Assembly: GCA_026874595.1 (NCBI GenBank) | Contig: CM049307.1 | Span: 20,377,079-20,441,078, forward strand | Direction: 5' to 3' | From: Sipunculus nudus | Lineage: Eukaryota; Annelida; Sipuncula; Golfingiida; Sipunculidae | DNA length: 64,000 nt | In this document: in pieces, positions 12,436 through 50,364 of the stretch | Layout: each line of letters opens with the position of its first letter | Position numbering within the stretch: the stretch's first letter is position 1 | The notes under the pieces: model-generated | Databases searched by the model: none | The model's input: the letters and a program-made list of their open reading frames with translations, nothing else | Told to the model about the DNA's origin: nothing | Translations under genes and position numbers: made by a program

Positions 12436-12845
12436 TGGACTGTAACGATTTCCCGGTGCACTAATACATCACAATACAGAGTCATATTTTGTATCAGTAT
12501 TGTTAGATATTAATGTATCGACATGTTAGCAATATATGAATATCTAACAAAAAGTCTGACATTTTACTACCAGCATTTCATAACAGTCACAGGCCCAGAG
12601 CATTGTAAAGTCAAACATCAGTGACCAATAATAACTAAGTCAGCATCTGCTTTGCTAACAGTCACAAAGATCAAACCAACTGAATGAGATATTTTACATG
12701 TAACCCCAGCAAAAAAAGAAGAGCAATGATTTGGAATCTCAACTCTTAAACTATGTGTATGTACTGAATTGTGTAATATATCGTGATTGTGGTATAGCTA
12801 TATGTATCATACTGGGAGGTAATGTATTTTTACAGGCCTGTTATA
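12436..12845. mobile_element. Possible MITE remnant
   Basis: Begins TGTAACGATTTCCCGGTGCA and ends ...TACAGGCCTGTTAT; the interior has repeated ATATATGTATC/TATCG wording like the hAT MITE at 26762-27193. Ends are too diverged to define an inverted repeat or target duplication. Confidence 0.3.
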
Positions 12846-13382
12846 CACCACAAGATGACTTCTGGTAAGCAAGGAGAGGGTTATGACCATTTACCATAAG
12901 AACAGAAATGTATTACTGATTGTGATCACAATCCACAATTTGGTTCTTCTAACTATCTTAGGTAAAATCTTGATAATTAAAAAGTTTCTATACCAGATGC
13001 CCCAGAATCCATTAAAAGGTATTTAATTTTTATAAACATTGATTTTCATCAGATACAAAAATAAAAGAACTTCAATACAAAAGAAAAGTAATTTTGTGCC
13101 AAGTTTTGTGAGTCCCATTTTTATCTGATTACTCTCAACAGACAAACAACTAGAATTGTATACACCCCCAGTCCTGTAATTCTGATTATTCCTGCACACT
13201 CTATTAGTTCAGGAAATGTCATGGATGCATATGTGATTGTGGAAAGGAAAAAAGTTTAATTACAATAAGCAAAAATAGACTTTTAATTTAAAACCAGCCT
13301 GAGATTTTGTGCTTTTAATGTCAACTACATGTCAGGTCTGTTGGAAAGTGGAATGAAGCATGCAAGAATTGGAGCTACTGAA
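12846..13382. other. Presumed 3' flank of the LRR gene
   Basis: Lies downstream of the tentative last exon (minus strand). An ATTAAA polyadenylation-type hexamer on the minus strand sits at 13313-13318, about 65 bp past the stop codon. No other feature. Confidence 0.35.
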
Positions 13383-39577
<26,195 letters not shown>

Positions 39578-40755
39578 CGGAATCACCGGGATAACTTAGC
39601 TACTCTGAATATTTGACCACCACAGGCGTTCGGAATTCACAGTTGTTTTCCCTCGATACCATCCTTCTCTGTTACCCACATTCCAACAAATCTCCCTTAT
39701 CCATGATTCTCACTAAAACGCGTGCACACAAGTTGCGATCTCAATATCAGCCTACCGTTACAAAGTTAGACGGATCTAGATAGTTTTATTCAGGCAATCA
39801 GCATATACATAGCAAATACATGACATATTAATTTTACATATATCCCGACATGCACCTTGGATAGCATTAAACAATTTAAATGAAAACTTACTTCCATAGT
39901 GGTCCATATGGCTGCCAAGATGATATGCAAAGATATAAATAAAAAAAAATTACAATAATAAATAATCCATAATTGTAGACAATGCAAATTTACCCTTTAC
40001 TAACTAGGTACCTAAAAATTGCATGGATATTAGAAGACATACAACAGTTGTTGTTATATACAAAATGATAATAGAATCTATTATTTTTAAAGTTAATATA
40101 TATAAATAGTGACTATATATATATAGTGGTTTACTGATTGAAAATAATTATCACCGTTTATGATACAAAAGTTCGGAACGTGTTTAGAACTGGCCCTACA
40201 TTCTGGCACATCAAAATATAAAAAAAATTGTCTCTTCCCATTTCCAAGCGGACGTGTTAGGCAAATTTTGAACAAGTGCCAAAATTTCCGATTTGAATAG
40301 TAATTACGCTGAGTACAACTTTCTCGGGTAAACAAGTTAAAAATAATAATATATAAAAAGGCGAGAAAATAATCAGAAGTACATTCAAAAGTACATGCCT
40401 ACACGAATTAAAAATAAAAACTTAAACTTTAATTGTTAATTACTGACTAGAATTACTAAAAAATTATCACAGTTTGTAATACATGTCTCGAGTATGACAA
40501 TTTGTCTAGTTCACACTGACCACTATTACCATTGGATTAAACTATAATAGTTACAAAAATAAAAAATATATTCAATTAATTATATTTTTCACTTTTTTAA
40601 TAATTCTTTAAAATGGAAAAAGAATATATGTTACCTTTTATTTTTTTAATTGCATAAATGTCGGTTTAATGTTGTGCAAATTCAAGAATACTTATTTCAA
40701 TTAATTAATTATATCATTAAACAATGACGATGATTTTTTGTACGATTAAATGTCT
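39578..40755. other. Upstream flank of the LRR gene
   Basis: Presumed 5' UTR and promoter of the minus-strand LRR gene. The first ~170 bp are GC-richer than the rest; no TATA box at a sensible distance. Farther out only AT-rich sequence. Confidence 0.35.
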
Positions 40756-40759
40756 CTCA

Positions 40760-40762
<3 letters not shown>

Positions 40763-40821
<59 letters not shown>

Positions 40822-41010
40822 CGGTTATACCGTTACGGTATACAGGCTGTATCATCGTATCTATGAAACAGAGTGACTGCTCAAAATATCGATACAAGTC
40901 TACCCTAACCGAAAAAAATGATATGTTATTTATAAACCTGAAGCTGCTTTTTATATTGACCTTGCTGTTGATTGTTTTTTCATTTTTTACAGGTGACGTT
41001 GCTTCCATGG
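40763..41010. repeat. (TA)n microsatellite plus hAT MITE remnant
   Basis: (TA)n at 40763-40819, then about 40825-41010 related to the interior of the MITE at 26762-27193: both have GCTGTATCAT.GTATC, ATCGATACAAGTC/ATAGATACAAGTC and a TTATTTATAAA..TGAAGCTGC/TTAAGCTGC block. Confidence 0.55.
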
Positions 41011-41144
41011 GAGTATTGCGTATATGAGGGTCTCTTTTTATTTTTTAACCACACAACCTTAAGTCTTAAAGTACTTATATCTATAATTAGCACATCAGAA
41101 ATATGATATGTATAAAATTATTATAGGTTATTGTATCTGCTTAC

Positions 41145-41385
41145 ATCGTTTACCGCGATGGTTCAGGCGAGTGTGGTATCCCTCCACATCATTGCTGGTG
41201 CGGATGGCAACACCAAATACGATCCAGTCTACCGGGCGCCACATCGGTCCCTCGATCCACGTGTTCTCCATGTAGGTTCACAGCCGCTGGATTGGTTCTG
41301 TTCAAGCAGTCTGTTTCAATTACTCGAACACTGGACGGATGTGTTCCACAGGTAACAGTGGCAGAGCCATCAGTCGGAGACATAC
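41145..41385 (-). pseudogene. Decayed MULE/FLYWCH-type transposase exon
   Basis: On the minus strand, between acceptor TGTTCTTCAG and donor GTAAGC, one frame runs through the whole 241 nt: LRLMALPLLPVEHIRPVFE, then TAA, LKQTA, TGA, TEPIQRL, TGA, then YMENTWIEGP and WIVFGVAIRTSNDVEGYHTR. The last motif is close to the RTNNDVEGWHxRLN signature of MULE-derived transposase proteins common in invertebrates. Three in-frame stops kill it, yet splice sites and frame are intact, so it decayed by substitution only. GC content is well above its surroundings. Confidence 0.72.
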
Positions 41386-41689
41386 CTGAAGAACAAGTTA
41401 TATTTAAGTCATTCTAAACATGTGTGGTGTATAGTCACAAATATAATGCATAGGCATTTTTCCGGAATCATCCTGAATATCCTTAAGAAATATAAAACAT
41501 GGCCTACAGGCCTAATGCGAACCTGTGCATTGGGAAATACACCATATATAATATGCTTCAATGCTGGACCATTACTTCTCATGTTATTGAACAATTCAGG
41601 TACTAAACATTTTGAATACAGTAAGAAACAATTACACAAATATCACTGCTGAAATTCTGGCATGGGTGTACACAACACAACTAGGGACC

Positions 41690-42475
41690 CATGGGTCTCA
41701 ACGCTCAGCTGAATTTGTCTATGAGGATATTTTTAAAGAAATGTTTCAGAATGACAGTCCTGTGACCTTAACCAATGACCTTGTGACCAAAAAAATCTTA
41801 GAACTTAATATCCTTGAACTTGCAGCATTAGGATTATTGTAACAAAATTTAAAAAAGTGACCTTGACCTCTAACCAGATAACCTAACATTCTACAGGTTT
41901 CCTCACTTTGGGCAACTAAGCCATGTGTGAACGTTGGAAAGTTCAGGATGAAAAGTTTGATTTACAGTGCATCCACAATCTTTTTAAAGATGTGGCTTCT
42001 TTGATCTTCAACTTAGATCGCTGGACCCTGAAAATCAAAATGAATTTACTTTTGTGGTTGGTCATTATTAAATCAAGTTTGAAGCCAGTCTGTCTATCCA
42101 AAGCAGAATTATCATCCATAAACTAATTTGTGAATGGATGGGTTCTGTGACCTTGACCTTTGACCTATGACCCAAAAATCAAACAGAATCTTCCCCTAGT
42201 GGCAGGTTAGCAATATCTTGAAGATGGAAGGTTTGTGATGAAAAGTTTGGCTTCAAATGCATACACATTCCTTTTAAAGAAATGAGTCCTGTGACCTTTG
42301 ACCGTTGGACCCCAAAATCGACATGGTTCTTACTTCAGTGGTGGGCCATTTATAAGTAAAGTTTGAAACCATTATGTCAAACTAAACTGGAGTTATCATC
42401 TGGAAACGAATTTGTGTGGATGGACGGATTGACAAACAGACAGCTATACAGACAGACAGACAAGGTGATTAGTAT
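41690..42475 (+). mobile_element. Repeat with ~200-bp units rich in TGTGACCTTTGACC
   Basis: Starts at a GACCCATGGGTC palindrome (41696-41707). Units share 'CTTTTTAAAGAAATG..TCCTGTGACCTTTGACC', 'GGTTCTTACTTCAGTGGTGG' and 'GGAGTTATCATCTGGAAACGAATTTG' blocks around 41735, 41980 and 42275. Ends in an ACAGACAGACAGACAAGGTG run near 42465, like other members of this element class. Confidence 0.6.
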
Positions 42476-42589
42476 AGGGCATCCACTTGTGATCAATAAA
42501 CTCACCAGGTTTTAAGACACTAGATGTAATCACAGCTGACAAACTGATTGTTGTCATTTTATGGTGAATAAAGAGAAAAATATTCGTTT

Positions 42590-42951
42590 AAATAGGAAAA
42601 TTACAGGTGGCTCCAACACGTTTCAGGAACTGACAAAACTAGTCATGGTCAATATTCAAGGCAAGATTCATGACAATCCATGTTTTAATTATCAAGTATT
42701 TGTATTAATTTTATTACTATTCTGGGGGGTACTTTCAAGCCCTATAGCTCGAAGGATATAGGTCACAGTGACCTAATTTCAGGTTTCCAAGGAGATTTTT
42801 TATTGACCTCCCTGGATGTTCACTTAGAAGTTTCTAGGACCAGCTGTTACGATTTGTGCCCTGCTAACGGGCGGCTGGACGGCCGGACGGACGACGGACA
42901 AAGCGCCATTCCTATACCTGAGTTGACTTACAGTCAGCTGAGCTAAAAATG
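42590..42951 (-). mobile_element. Family A element, single monomer
   Basis: One monomer only: ACAGGTGGCTCCAACACG (degenerate palindrome), 'CCCTATAGCTCGAAGGATATAGGTCACAGTGACC', a CGGACGGACGACGGACAAAG run and the end CAGTCAGCTGAGCTAAAAAT at 42931-42950. Confidence 0.72.
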
Positions 42952-43300
42952 ATTGTAGCTCGCACCACCAGTCTTGTATACAACGAAGCTATCAGAGATA
43001 TATACATATGCCCAAGTTCAGACTGATATATCAAACCCCTCCTGAGAAATAAGCAGGGACACACTGTGCAAAAATTATTGTAGGTGACACCACCAGTCTT
43101 GTATACGACAAAGCTATTCGATAGGTATAAATATGCCCGATTTCAGGATGATATATCAAATTCCTCTATAGAAATAAGCACAAAAGTCACACACTGTGCA
43201 AAAGTCATTTTAGGTGGTGACACCTGTCTTGTGAACGAGAAAGCCATCAAAGACACATAGACAGATCAAAATATCAGGCCAATATATCAAACTTACCTTG
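42952..43300 (+). repeat. Family B-related tandem units (~120 bp)
   Basis: Three units with GTAG.TGACACCACCAGTCTTGTATAC, 'AAAGCTAT', 'CATATGCCC..TTCAG' and 'GATATATCAAA' at about 42955, 43080 and 43213. Wording matches family B, but the palindrome is degraded and no ends were found. Confidence 0.5.
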
Positions 43301-43329
43301 AGTCTGATGCATGGGGCTGACCACGCTTA

Positions 43330-43720
43330 GGTGAGAAAGGCATTTGCCCCGAGTGAACTGTGACAAATTTGCTGGCTCAGGCTACTGCACTGAGTGAACT
43401 CATGACCTGCACCTGGCTAGACTGGGTGAACTTTTGACCTGTACCTGGCTGCACTGAGTGTTCTTGACCTGTTGCCTAATCTGATACAGTTGGCAGCCTG
43501 CCAAAGCTATAAATAGATTGGCTCCACATGCAGCCCTGAGGGGCATGACTCCCATGAGGTGATCACATGGTGCCCATGAGGTGTTCACATGTCACCCATG
43601 AGGGGATCACATGCCTTGTGCTTGGCTGCACTGACTGAACTCTTGACCTATATCTGGCTGCACTGAATTAACTCTTGATCTATTGCCAAATCTGAAACAG
43701 TTGGCAGTTTTTTAACCTAT
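43330..43720 (+). repeat. Two interleaved minisatellites
   Basis: CATGAGGTGATCACATGGTG-type units of ~22-24 bp occur three times (43552-43614). Around them a ~35-bp unit CTGGCTGCACTGAGTGAACT + CTTGACCT recurs at about 43374, 43413, 43447, 43623 and 43655. Confidence 0.65.
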
Positions 43721-44154
43721 TTAAATATACAGACACAATCTTGGCTTGTTGGCAAATCTGTTTACACATACTGAAAGACTTTAGCTAAAATGCTTTTTTC
43801 AAGGTGAAATATTCATAAACTTTTTTTCATAATATCTAGAACAATAAAAGATGCAGTTCTTTCATTGCTAAAGGTCCAATAATACTGCCAAAAATCATTC
43901 AAGTAAACTTGAACAAAGGCCACCTAAGAATAATTTTTGTGCCATGTTACAGCAGTTATAATTGAAACAATAATTTTGTAGAAGAACAGTTTTGCAGTCC
44001 TCAGTTTGAGTTAGACATAATAATGGCCATAAGACCAACTTAAGCTTTTCTGATATGATTGATAGAACCATGTCCTAGGATAATTTTTTGAAAAATTAAA
44101 AGATTCAAATTGACAGTTTCATCATAAACATTTTAAGCTGAAAGAGGCTAAAAT

Positions 44155-45000
44155 TATGAGGTTTTTGCCCATGAAAACAGGTCAATGTAGGTGGCACCTT
44201 AAAATCTGCAACTTCAAATATGAGTCATGTGACCAAGATTTGTACAATACTTGGTAATGCTAGCTTCATTTCTGAGATAACTATGTCAGTATGCTTACTT
44301 GGCCAAATTACTGTTCAAAACGTTTAACTCCACTAAAAGTCATCAAACCATTTGAACAAACTTGAGAAGGCTATCCACTGGGATCATTTCTGTAAAATAT
44401 TGAACAATTTGGCTGGACCGTTTACAAGAAGACTTTTAAAGGTTTTTGAGCTTTTTCCCTATAAAATATAAGTAAATGCAGATAGCAAAAAAATAAGCTT
44501 AATCCCACAACATTTGATATGTGACAGATTATTGCATAAAATCTGGGGATGGTAGCTCCTGCTATTCCTAAGAAATTATGGGTTAATATACAGATGACCA
44601 ATGACCCCCGTACAAAAAAAGGTCAATGCAGGTGGCGCCACCAATACCTGAATTTCATATATGACTCATGTGACCAACACTGGCATGAAATTTGGTGATG
44701 ACAGCTCTGGCCGTTTCTGAGACTGTCATTTTAGTATGCTTTTTTGGACAGATGACTAGGTTCAACTTCCTGTAATTCGGCCAAAAATTCGCCACTTTAA
44801 CCATTTGAACAAACTTGAGAGAGATGGTATAAAAGATTATTTCTGTGAAATATTGAACAAATTGGCCTGACCGTTTCGAAGGAGAAGATTTTTTCGAGGT
44901 TTTTTAGCTTTTTCTCTATAAAATCTGAGAAAATGCAGATTTTTTCAGATGGCTAATTTCATGATGTTAGCTCCAGTCGTTTTCGAAATAGTATGGGTTA
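44155..45000 (+). repeat. Tandem duplication with ~465-bp unit (family C)
   Basis: Blocks GGTCAATG.AGGTGGC, ATATGA.TCATGTGACCAA, AACCATTTGAACAAACTTGA, AATATTGAACAA.TTGG and TTTTTCTATAAAAT occur in the same order from about 44172 and again from about 44621. The second unit carries a perfect GGTGGCGCCACC at 44631-44642 where the first is degraded. Confidence 0.7.
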
Positions 45001-45275
45001 ACATATACCTGTGATTGTAAACATTGCCTGGCATGAGGAATATCTAAAATCATAAATCTACATTTTTTAAAAGTTTTTAAAAAACATTCTTGTCAATATT
45101 AACCAAAGATAACCTGAAAACTAAATGTCTGGAGGCATGATGTAACAGATGCTGATAAACTGGTTCCAGGCTAGATGTATCTGCTTCACACAATTAACAT
45201 ATATGGTAAAATGTCTCAATTCAATCTTTATTATTCAGCCAAAATTCATTCTTTGAAGAAGAAGAATAATAAGAA

Positions 45276-45526
45276 TTATTCAGGAGTCTGCTGGAGTATG
45301 GGGTACTGGCGACGCTGTGCGCTGAGGAGTTCTCGGTATTGGCGAAGTGCAGTTCTGACATGGCCAGTCAATATCTTCACCATTCCTATTGGCGGCCCTG
45401 TACTGCTGTTGCGAAATACCAGTGCCACAGGTTCTGTGCTACCAACGATGTCAACCGTCGCACCTTAAGGCTTGTTGTTGTGCTCTGACTTCCTGACAGC
45501 ATCTAATACATTGATACTCCACAGTT
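45276..45526 (-). pseudogene. Coding-like fragment with one in-frame stop
   Basis: After acceptor CTCATTCCAG, one minus-strand frame gives LWSINVLDAVRKSEHNNKP, then TAA (45465-45467), then GATVDIVGSTEPVALVFRNS, ..GMVKILTGHVRTALRQYREL and ends TPE with TAA at 45276-45278. Composition, GC content and the splice acceptor suggest a former terminal exon. The plus strand is also open here, but its peptide is Trp/Arg-rich and less protein-like. Family not recognised; it could belong to the same decayed transposase-type gene as 41145-41385, being upstream on the same strand, but its own terminal stop argues for a separate gene. Confidence 0.45.
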
Positions 45527-45597
45527 CTGGAATGAGAAACAAACATTATTATTATTATCATTATTTATTATATATTATATATAGTCCACATTTAAAT

Positions 45598-45930
45598 TAG
45601 ATGTATCTAGGAATAATTTCAGAGTTACATAGAATAAAATACATATATATAAGTATTAATATTACCCTTTGCGTATAAGCTAACCTGGCTCGTAAACATT
45701 TAAGGCTACACATATATACTAATCTACATACATGTATATCATATATATACAAATTGTGGTTATAGTAGTAATATTATATATCAGAATTCTTAAGTATTAG
45801 TACTTAAATAACGTAACAGATCCGTATCTATGAATAATTCCAGAGTTACATAGAATAAAATACGTGTATATAGGTATTAATATTAACCTTTTGCATATAA
45901 GCTAACCTGGCTCTAAAACATTTAAGGAAT
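45598..45930 (+). repeat. Direct repeat of ~110 bp, 233 bp apart
   Basis: 'AATAATTTCAGAGTTACATAGAATAAAATAC' to 'AAGCTAACCTGGCTC' near 45611-45690 recurs near 45832-45912 with a few changes. Confidence 0.75.
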
Positions 45931-46525
45931 ATTTTTCGTATTTTTAGAATATAGCTCACGCTATACTCACTCAAATATAATGAGTATACTAGAAAGGTTG
46001 AAAGAGTTATTGATTTCCCTAGAATCTATATCACAATTTTTAGCACCATTACATTACATCGTTACTTTTCACTTTAAACGGTGGTAAGTATCTATTAACA
46101 CTGTATAAATGAAAGGGTGACAAGATTTTCTTAACATCTTAATTCTACAAACTGCTATTATTATTCAGAATTTCATCATTTTAATAGGAATCGTTGTGCT
46201 ATGTTATTTACAATATTAATCTTTAAAATGATTTAAAAGTAGTCTCCATCCATTTAGTATATCACTTTGGCAATGGCTTCATATATTATAAATAAACGCC
46301 GGTTTACTTAAACGACACTGTTACATTTTGAAAATAGGCATAGAGAATATAAAACAAGGACTTAAAATTAATAAGAAAATGCTTTTCCATCCCGCCTTTT
46401 TATTAACCCAGGTACATATTGCTATATTTTCCTTCCATATATTGCCTTTTATACCTTCAGTGGATTGCGGCGGTAGTTTGTTTCAGGATATAAACGTTAC
46501 TCATAAAATTAAAAATATGCATTTT

Positions 46526-46563
<38 letters not shown>

Positions 46564-47530
46564 TTCCTTATGTGAACCATGAAACTGCCAAAGAAAATAT
46601 CCAATTCAATCTTTCATAAAATTTTAGGGCACTGTTTAAAGTCTGTTACGGTAAAATTAAAGAGTCCTTAATGGAGAAAATTTAAAAAAGACGTTAAAGG
46701 ACATATACTTTATATGAAGTCTATCTGAGGTTTACAGTATGGCGTGCAGTACATTTATTTTCATTTTAAATAGTTTAACAAAGTATAAACAGAATATTGG
46801 TGCTGTTTATTTCATATAAAAAGTGGGCCTTAAAGGAGAAAATTAAAGATAGACTTTTAAGAACATATATACTTTACAGTATTAGTTTATCTCTCCACAG
46901 TGAAGGGGTTGCCTGCGGACCGCTTGCTTTTTGCACGAGATCCCTTTGTGAAGAGCTATAGAGTAGTTTTCCTGCCCCGCCTCCTTCCTTCTTATAACAG
47001 ACTTTCCAACTTGACCGATCGTGGCTTTATCTTTGAATCTGTTACAGTGTATAGGTTTAAGCATTTACGTTTAATATTTTATATGGTGCGAATTATTCTC
47101 AATTACTTGAAGGGCACTGTTTGAATGCAAATAACATGGGTTTATGGGTTATTATAAGTGTTTATAGTCAAATATGAGAATTAAATAAACTATGAGGTAC
47201 GTACATACTCCGAAAATCTTGCACAATAATAACAGACTTGTATATAAGCAAATTTAATGGGATACATATGGAAGCATATCTTTTTGGTCACAAAACATAT
47301 AAAGATTTACGTACCTTTCTGGAAACTAAATTGTTTATATATCACAAATCAAGGGATAAAGCATCTTTCAATGTCGTTTATATACATGATGAAGAAATAT
47401 TTCGTAGTCTTATCAAATTTAATCCTATTATTTATGTTTTAACAATAGGTTACAGAACGGTGTATTTGTATATTAGAATGATATATAATCTACAATATGG
47501 GAAGCCGACAAGCTAATACATGGATCCACC
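45931..47530. other. AT-rich spacer with small repeats
   Basis: (TA)n at about 46535-46562. The phrase 'GGAGAAAATT(T)AAA...ACATATACTTTA' occurs at about 46673 and 46834. ORFs at 46900-47124 (74 codons, locally GC-rich) and 47238-47516 (92 codons) show no domain. Confidence 0.35.
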
Positions 47531-47559
47531 GAATATCACAGAGGCATGGATAAACTGAG

Positions 47560-48260
47560 CCATTGAATCTCTCCTTACGTGACAGAACTCCAAATGTGCG
47601 GCATCAGATCACTCCTGAGAAAAGGGCATCAGTGTATTCTAAACGAAACCGAGAAGGAAGGTAGCGCCACCTGTATGGTCGACGAGAAATCGACCCAAGA
47701 TGGATGGACATGTCAATTTAAGACCAATACATTGAACCTCTCCTGAGACATGAGTGATTTTCACCAAAAACAAACGCAGAGACGCCACACGAAAACGACT
47801 ACAGCTAGATGGCGCCATTGGTCTTAAGTCTGAGATGATGGCATCCAAGATCTATGGACATGCAATGTTTCAGCCCAGTGCACTGAAGCATTCTCGAGAT
47901 ATGCTCTTTTACACTAAGACACACAGATGGCAAATGCTGGGATGGACGCCACGCGAAAACGATTACAGATGGCCCAACTAGGCTTGAGTACGAGTTGGAG
48001 GTAGCCAAGATCTATAAACATGCATAATATTAGCCGAATTCCTTGCAACACCTGAGATATGGCCTATAATCCCTATGATGCACAGGTGGACACTGTATGC
48101 AAAAGGAGTGCAGGTGTAGACACATATCTGTGTTAGGCACGAGTTCATATGTGACCCAGTAATTGTGCCGGGTCCAAAGGTCTCAGACCAGTTCTTCGTA
48201 AAGATGAACGCGGCGGACGGACCCCGCATGAAAAATAGTAACCGCAAAACACAAGACACA
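47560..48260 (+). mobile_element. Diverged family B element
   Basis: Units at 47660, 47800 and 47950 with GGTAGCGCCACCTGTATG, GATGGCGCCATTGG and CACGCGAAAACGA; the right end reads GATGAACGCGGCGGACGGAC near 48205-48224, then AGTAACCGCAAAACAC, matching AAACGCGGCGGCGG and AGTATCCGCAAAACTT of the copy at 23591-24715. Confidence 0.6.
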
Positions 48261-48676
48261 ATTAGAACATAATTTTCCACAAATATCCAGTGCATTATAT
48301 TATGTTATGATTTCAAAGATATTATATGGGAATGATATATAACAGACGTGAATTTTTAAAACGCTCAGAGGACTGAATTGCCACTCTGTCTAACAGAACA
48401 CGGTTGACGTGATCACGATATGTCATATAACGTTGAGATCTGTTTCTATGTGCGTGTATAGGCATACATGACAGACGTATGTACTAAGTATATTAGTACA
48501 GTGGGTCCAGCAGATCTTCCACAAAAAAAAAAAAAGATGGCGATGTTACGCCATTTTTCCCTCCGAATCCCCATTTCACGCACACCCTATAGCTATGCGC
48601 AACATGAGCCGTTTTACGCATATATAGGCTCTACACAGATAATTAAGCTGTGTTTCAGTTTAGCCCGTACATGCGT

Positions 48677-50168
48677 TAGGGCCCTGCGCGGGGCGGGTTT
48701 TGACCCGCAGCCCGCGGGAGACCGCAGCCCGCGGTCCTCCGCGGGCCCCCGCATGGGAATCTTTGCGGGGCGGGCTACATCTAAGAAAGTGCGGGGCGGG
48801 GCGGGCCGAAATGACATCTGTGCGGGGCGGGGCGGGCTGCGGGTTGATGATCTGGCAGTTCAGTAAAACATGAATATAAAATTTAAAACGTTATTTTTGT
48901 ATAAAATGTTTTCAGATGTCGTAAATTTAAAAAAAAAAATTAATTTATTTCTTTTTACCCCTTACACTGACTGACAGTTGTAACAACACTATGCAAATGT
49001 GTCTTTCCTAGGTATAACATCAATTTGTTATACAAAATAGATGATGCATCCTTAATCTGAAATCTAAACTTTAAACAATTGTCTTTGCAATGGGAGCTGG
49101 TCATAACTTTATATAGTTACCTGGCCTGATGTTGTATATGGACTGTAACCCTGTACTTGTGTCAGGTCTCACATATTACATAATATGGCTGGGAGTGAAG
49201 CCAGGGCTTGATTACCTTTGATCTTGTAATAGACAGTGTGTGGCTACAGCTGGCTCTGTAGGTGACTCAATTGACCTGGAACTGCACAAAGCCTAAGGTG
49301 GACTCCTTATCTTATTGTAACTCCATGTGCTGTCTAATTGTAAATGACATTGACCACTGGCTGGTCAAATCCCTGTTTGGTCACAGCATAATGTGTTGAT
49401 GATTGCTATAAGAAACAGGGCTCTGGCAATGTCTAGATCTCAATGAACACCCTGAACCTAAAGCCACATCGGTCAGATTACCCCTTGACCTGATTAGTCT
49501 CAGTTTCAGCTAATTAGCAGATTGTGACTGAAAAACTTTAACCAGCAATACATCTTGTTAGTTTGATGGCATGTGATTAGCCAATACTATTCTAAAGGGT
49601 CACTTTGGGTACAAATACTTTGAAGAAGTTTAATTTTTCTTTTCATTTTTTTTATATATTTAAGTAGAAACAAACACAATAAACCAAAGGTTTGTTTATT
49701 TCCCCTGTAAAATATGAAAACATATTTAAGGTGTGTTACATTATTATGTTTAAATTAAATCCATCTAACCAATAAAACATGTCTTTAAAAATATTTCTTG
49801 AATTATGGATTGAATTATTGCAAAAACGTATTCAAATGAATTTTTCATTCCAGTCAACAAACATTTCATATATATTAATAATAAATGTGTCTTATATATG
49901 TGCTGTGAAATATCTTGATATGTAAACTTTGGATCCGAAAACTATTTTTAATTATTTTGCGGGCTGGACTGCGGGTAAGAAACTTAAAAAATGCGGGGCG
50001 GGTGCGGGCTGAAAGAAAATTTTGCGGGGCAGGTGCGGGCTGAAAGAATGATATATAGTAACTGCGGGGCGGGACGGGCTGAATTTATTTCTTTGATAGC
50101 GGGGCGGGCTGACAAGGCATGATGGGGGGCGGGTGCGGGTTCAATTTTTCAGCCCGCGCAGGGCCCTA
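48677..50168. mobile_element. 1.5-kb GC-ended hAT MITE with perfect 8-bp target duplication
   Basis: ACATGCGT flanks both sides (48669-48676 and 50169-50176). Ends are perfect inverted repeats TAGGGCCCTGCGCGGG and CCCGCGCAGGGCCCTA. About 150 bp at the left and 200 bp at the right are arrays of GCGGGGCGGG-like blocks; the middle is AT-rich and has no transposase. TAGGG ends plus an 8-bp duplication fit hAT. The apparent 132-codon ORF 48468-48866 crosses the left boundary and is an artefact of the GC repeats. Confidence 0.9.
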
Positions 50169-50323
50169 ACATGCGTATATCGTAGCCTATATATAATTAT
50201 ATAGTTGTACAATGGATGCAGGTCTTCCTAAGATGATGGTGGAGTGACGTCATTTTACCCCGAATCCCTCAGTTAGCGCCGACCCTATCAGTTAAAATCG
50301 CCCCTGTACTGTGGCGATTTTCA

Positions 50324-50330
<7 letters not shown>

Positions 50331-50363
<33 letters not shown>
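50331..50363. repeat. (TA)n microsatellite, unit 1
   Basis: About 33 bp of pure TA in duplication unit 1; the matching tract in unit 2 is about 75 bp. Confidence 0.95.

Positions 50364-50364
<1 letters not shown>

Noticed and set aside
41121-41355. Plus-strand ORF over the transposase-like exon
   Set aside because: Shadow frame; the minus strand carries the recognisable SNDVEGYH motif and splice signals.
45175-45468. Plus-strand reading of the 45.3-kb fragment (97 codons)
   Set aside because: Trp/Arg-rich and without splice support; the minus strand has a proper acceptor and a more natural peptide.
47238-47516. 92-codon plus-strand ORF
   Set aside because: AT-rich, Tyr/Ile-biased composition, no domain, no promoter or splice signals.
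48468-48866. 132-codon Arg/Gly-rich plus-strand ORF
   Set aside because: It crosses the hAT element boundary and its C-terminal half is the GCGGGGCGGG array; the related ORF at 50715-51017 has the same cause.
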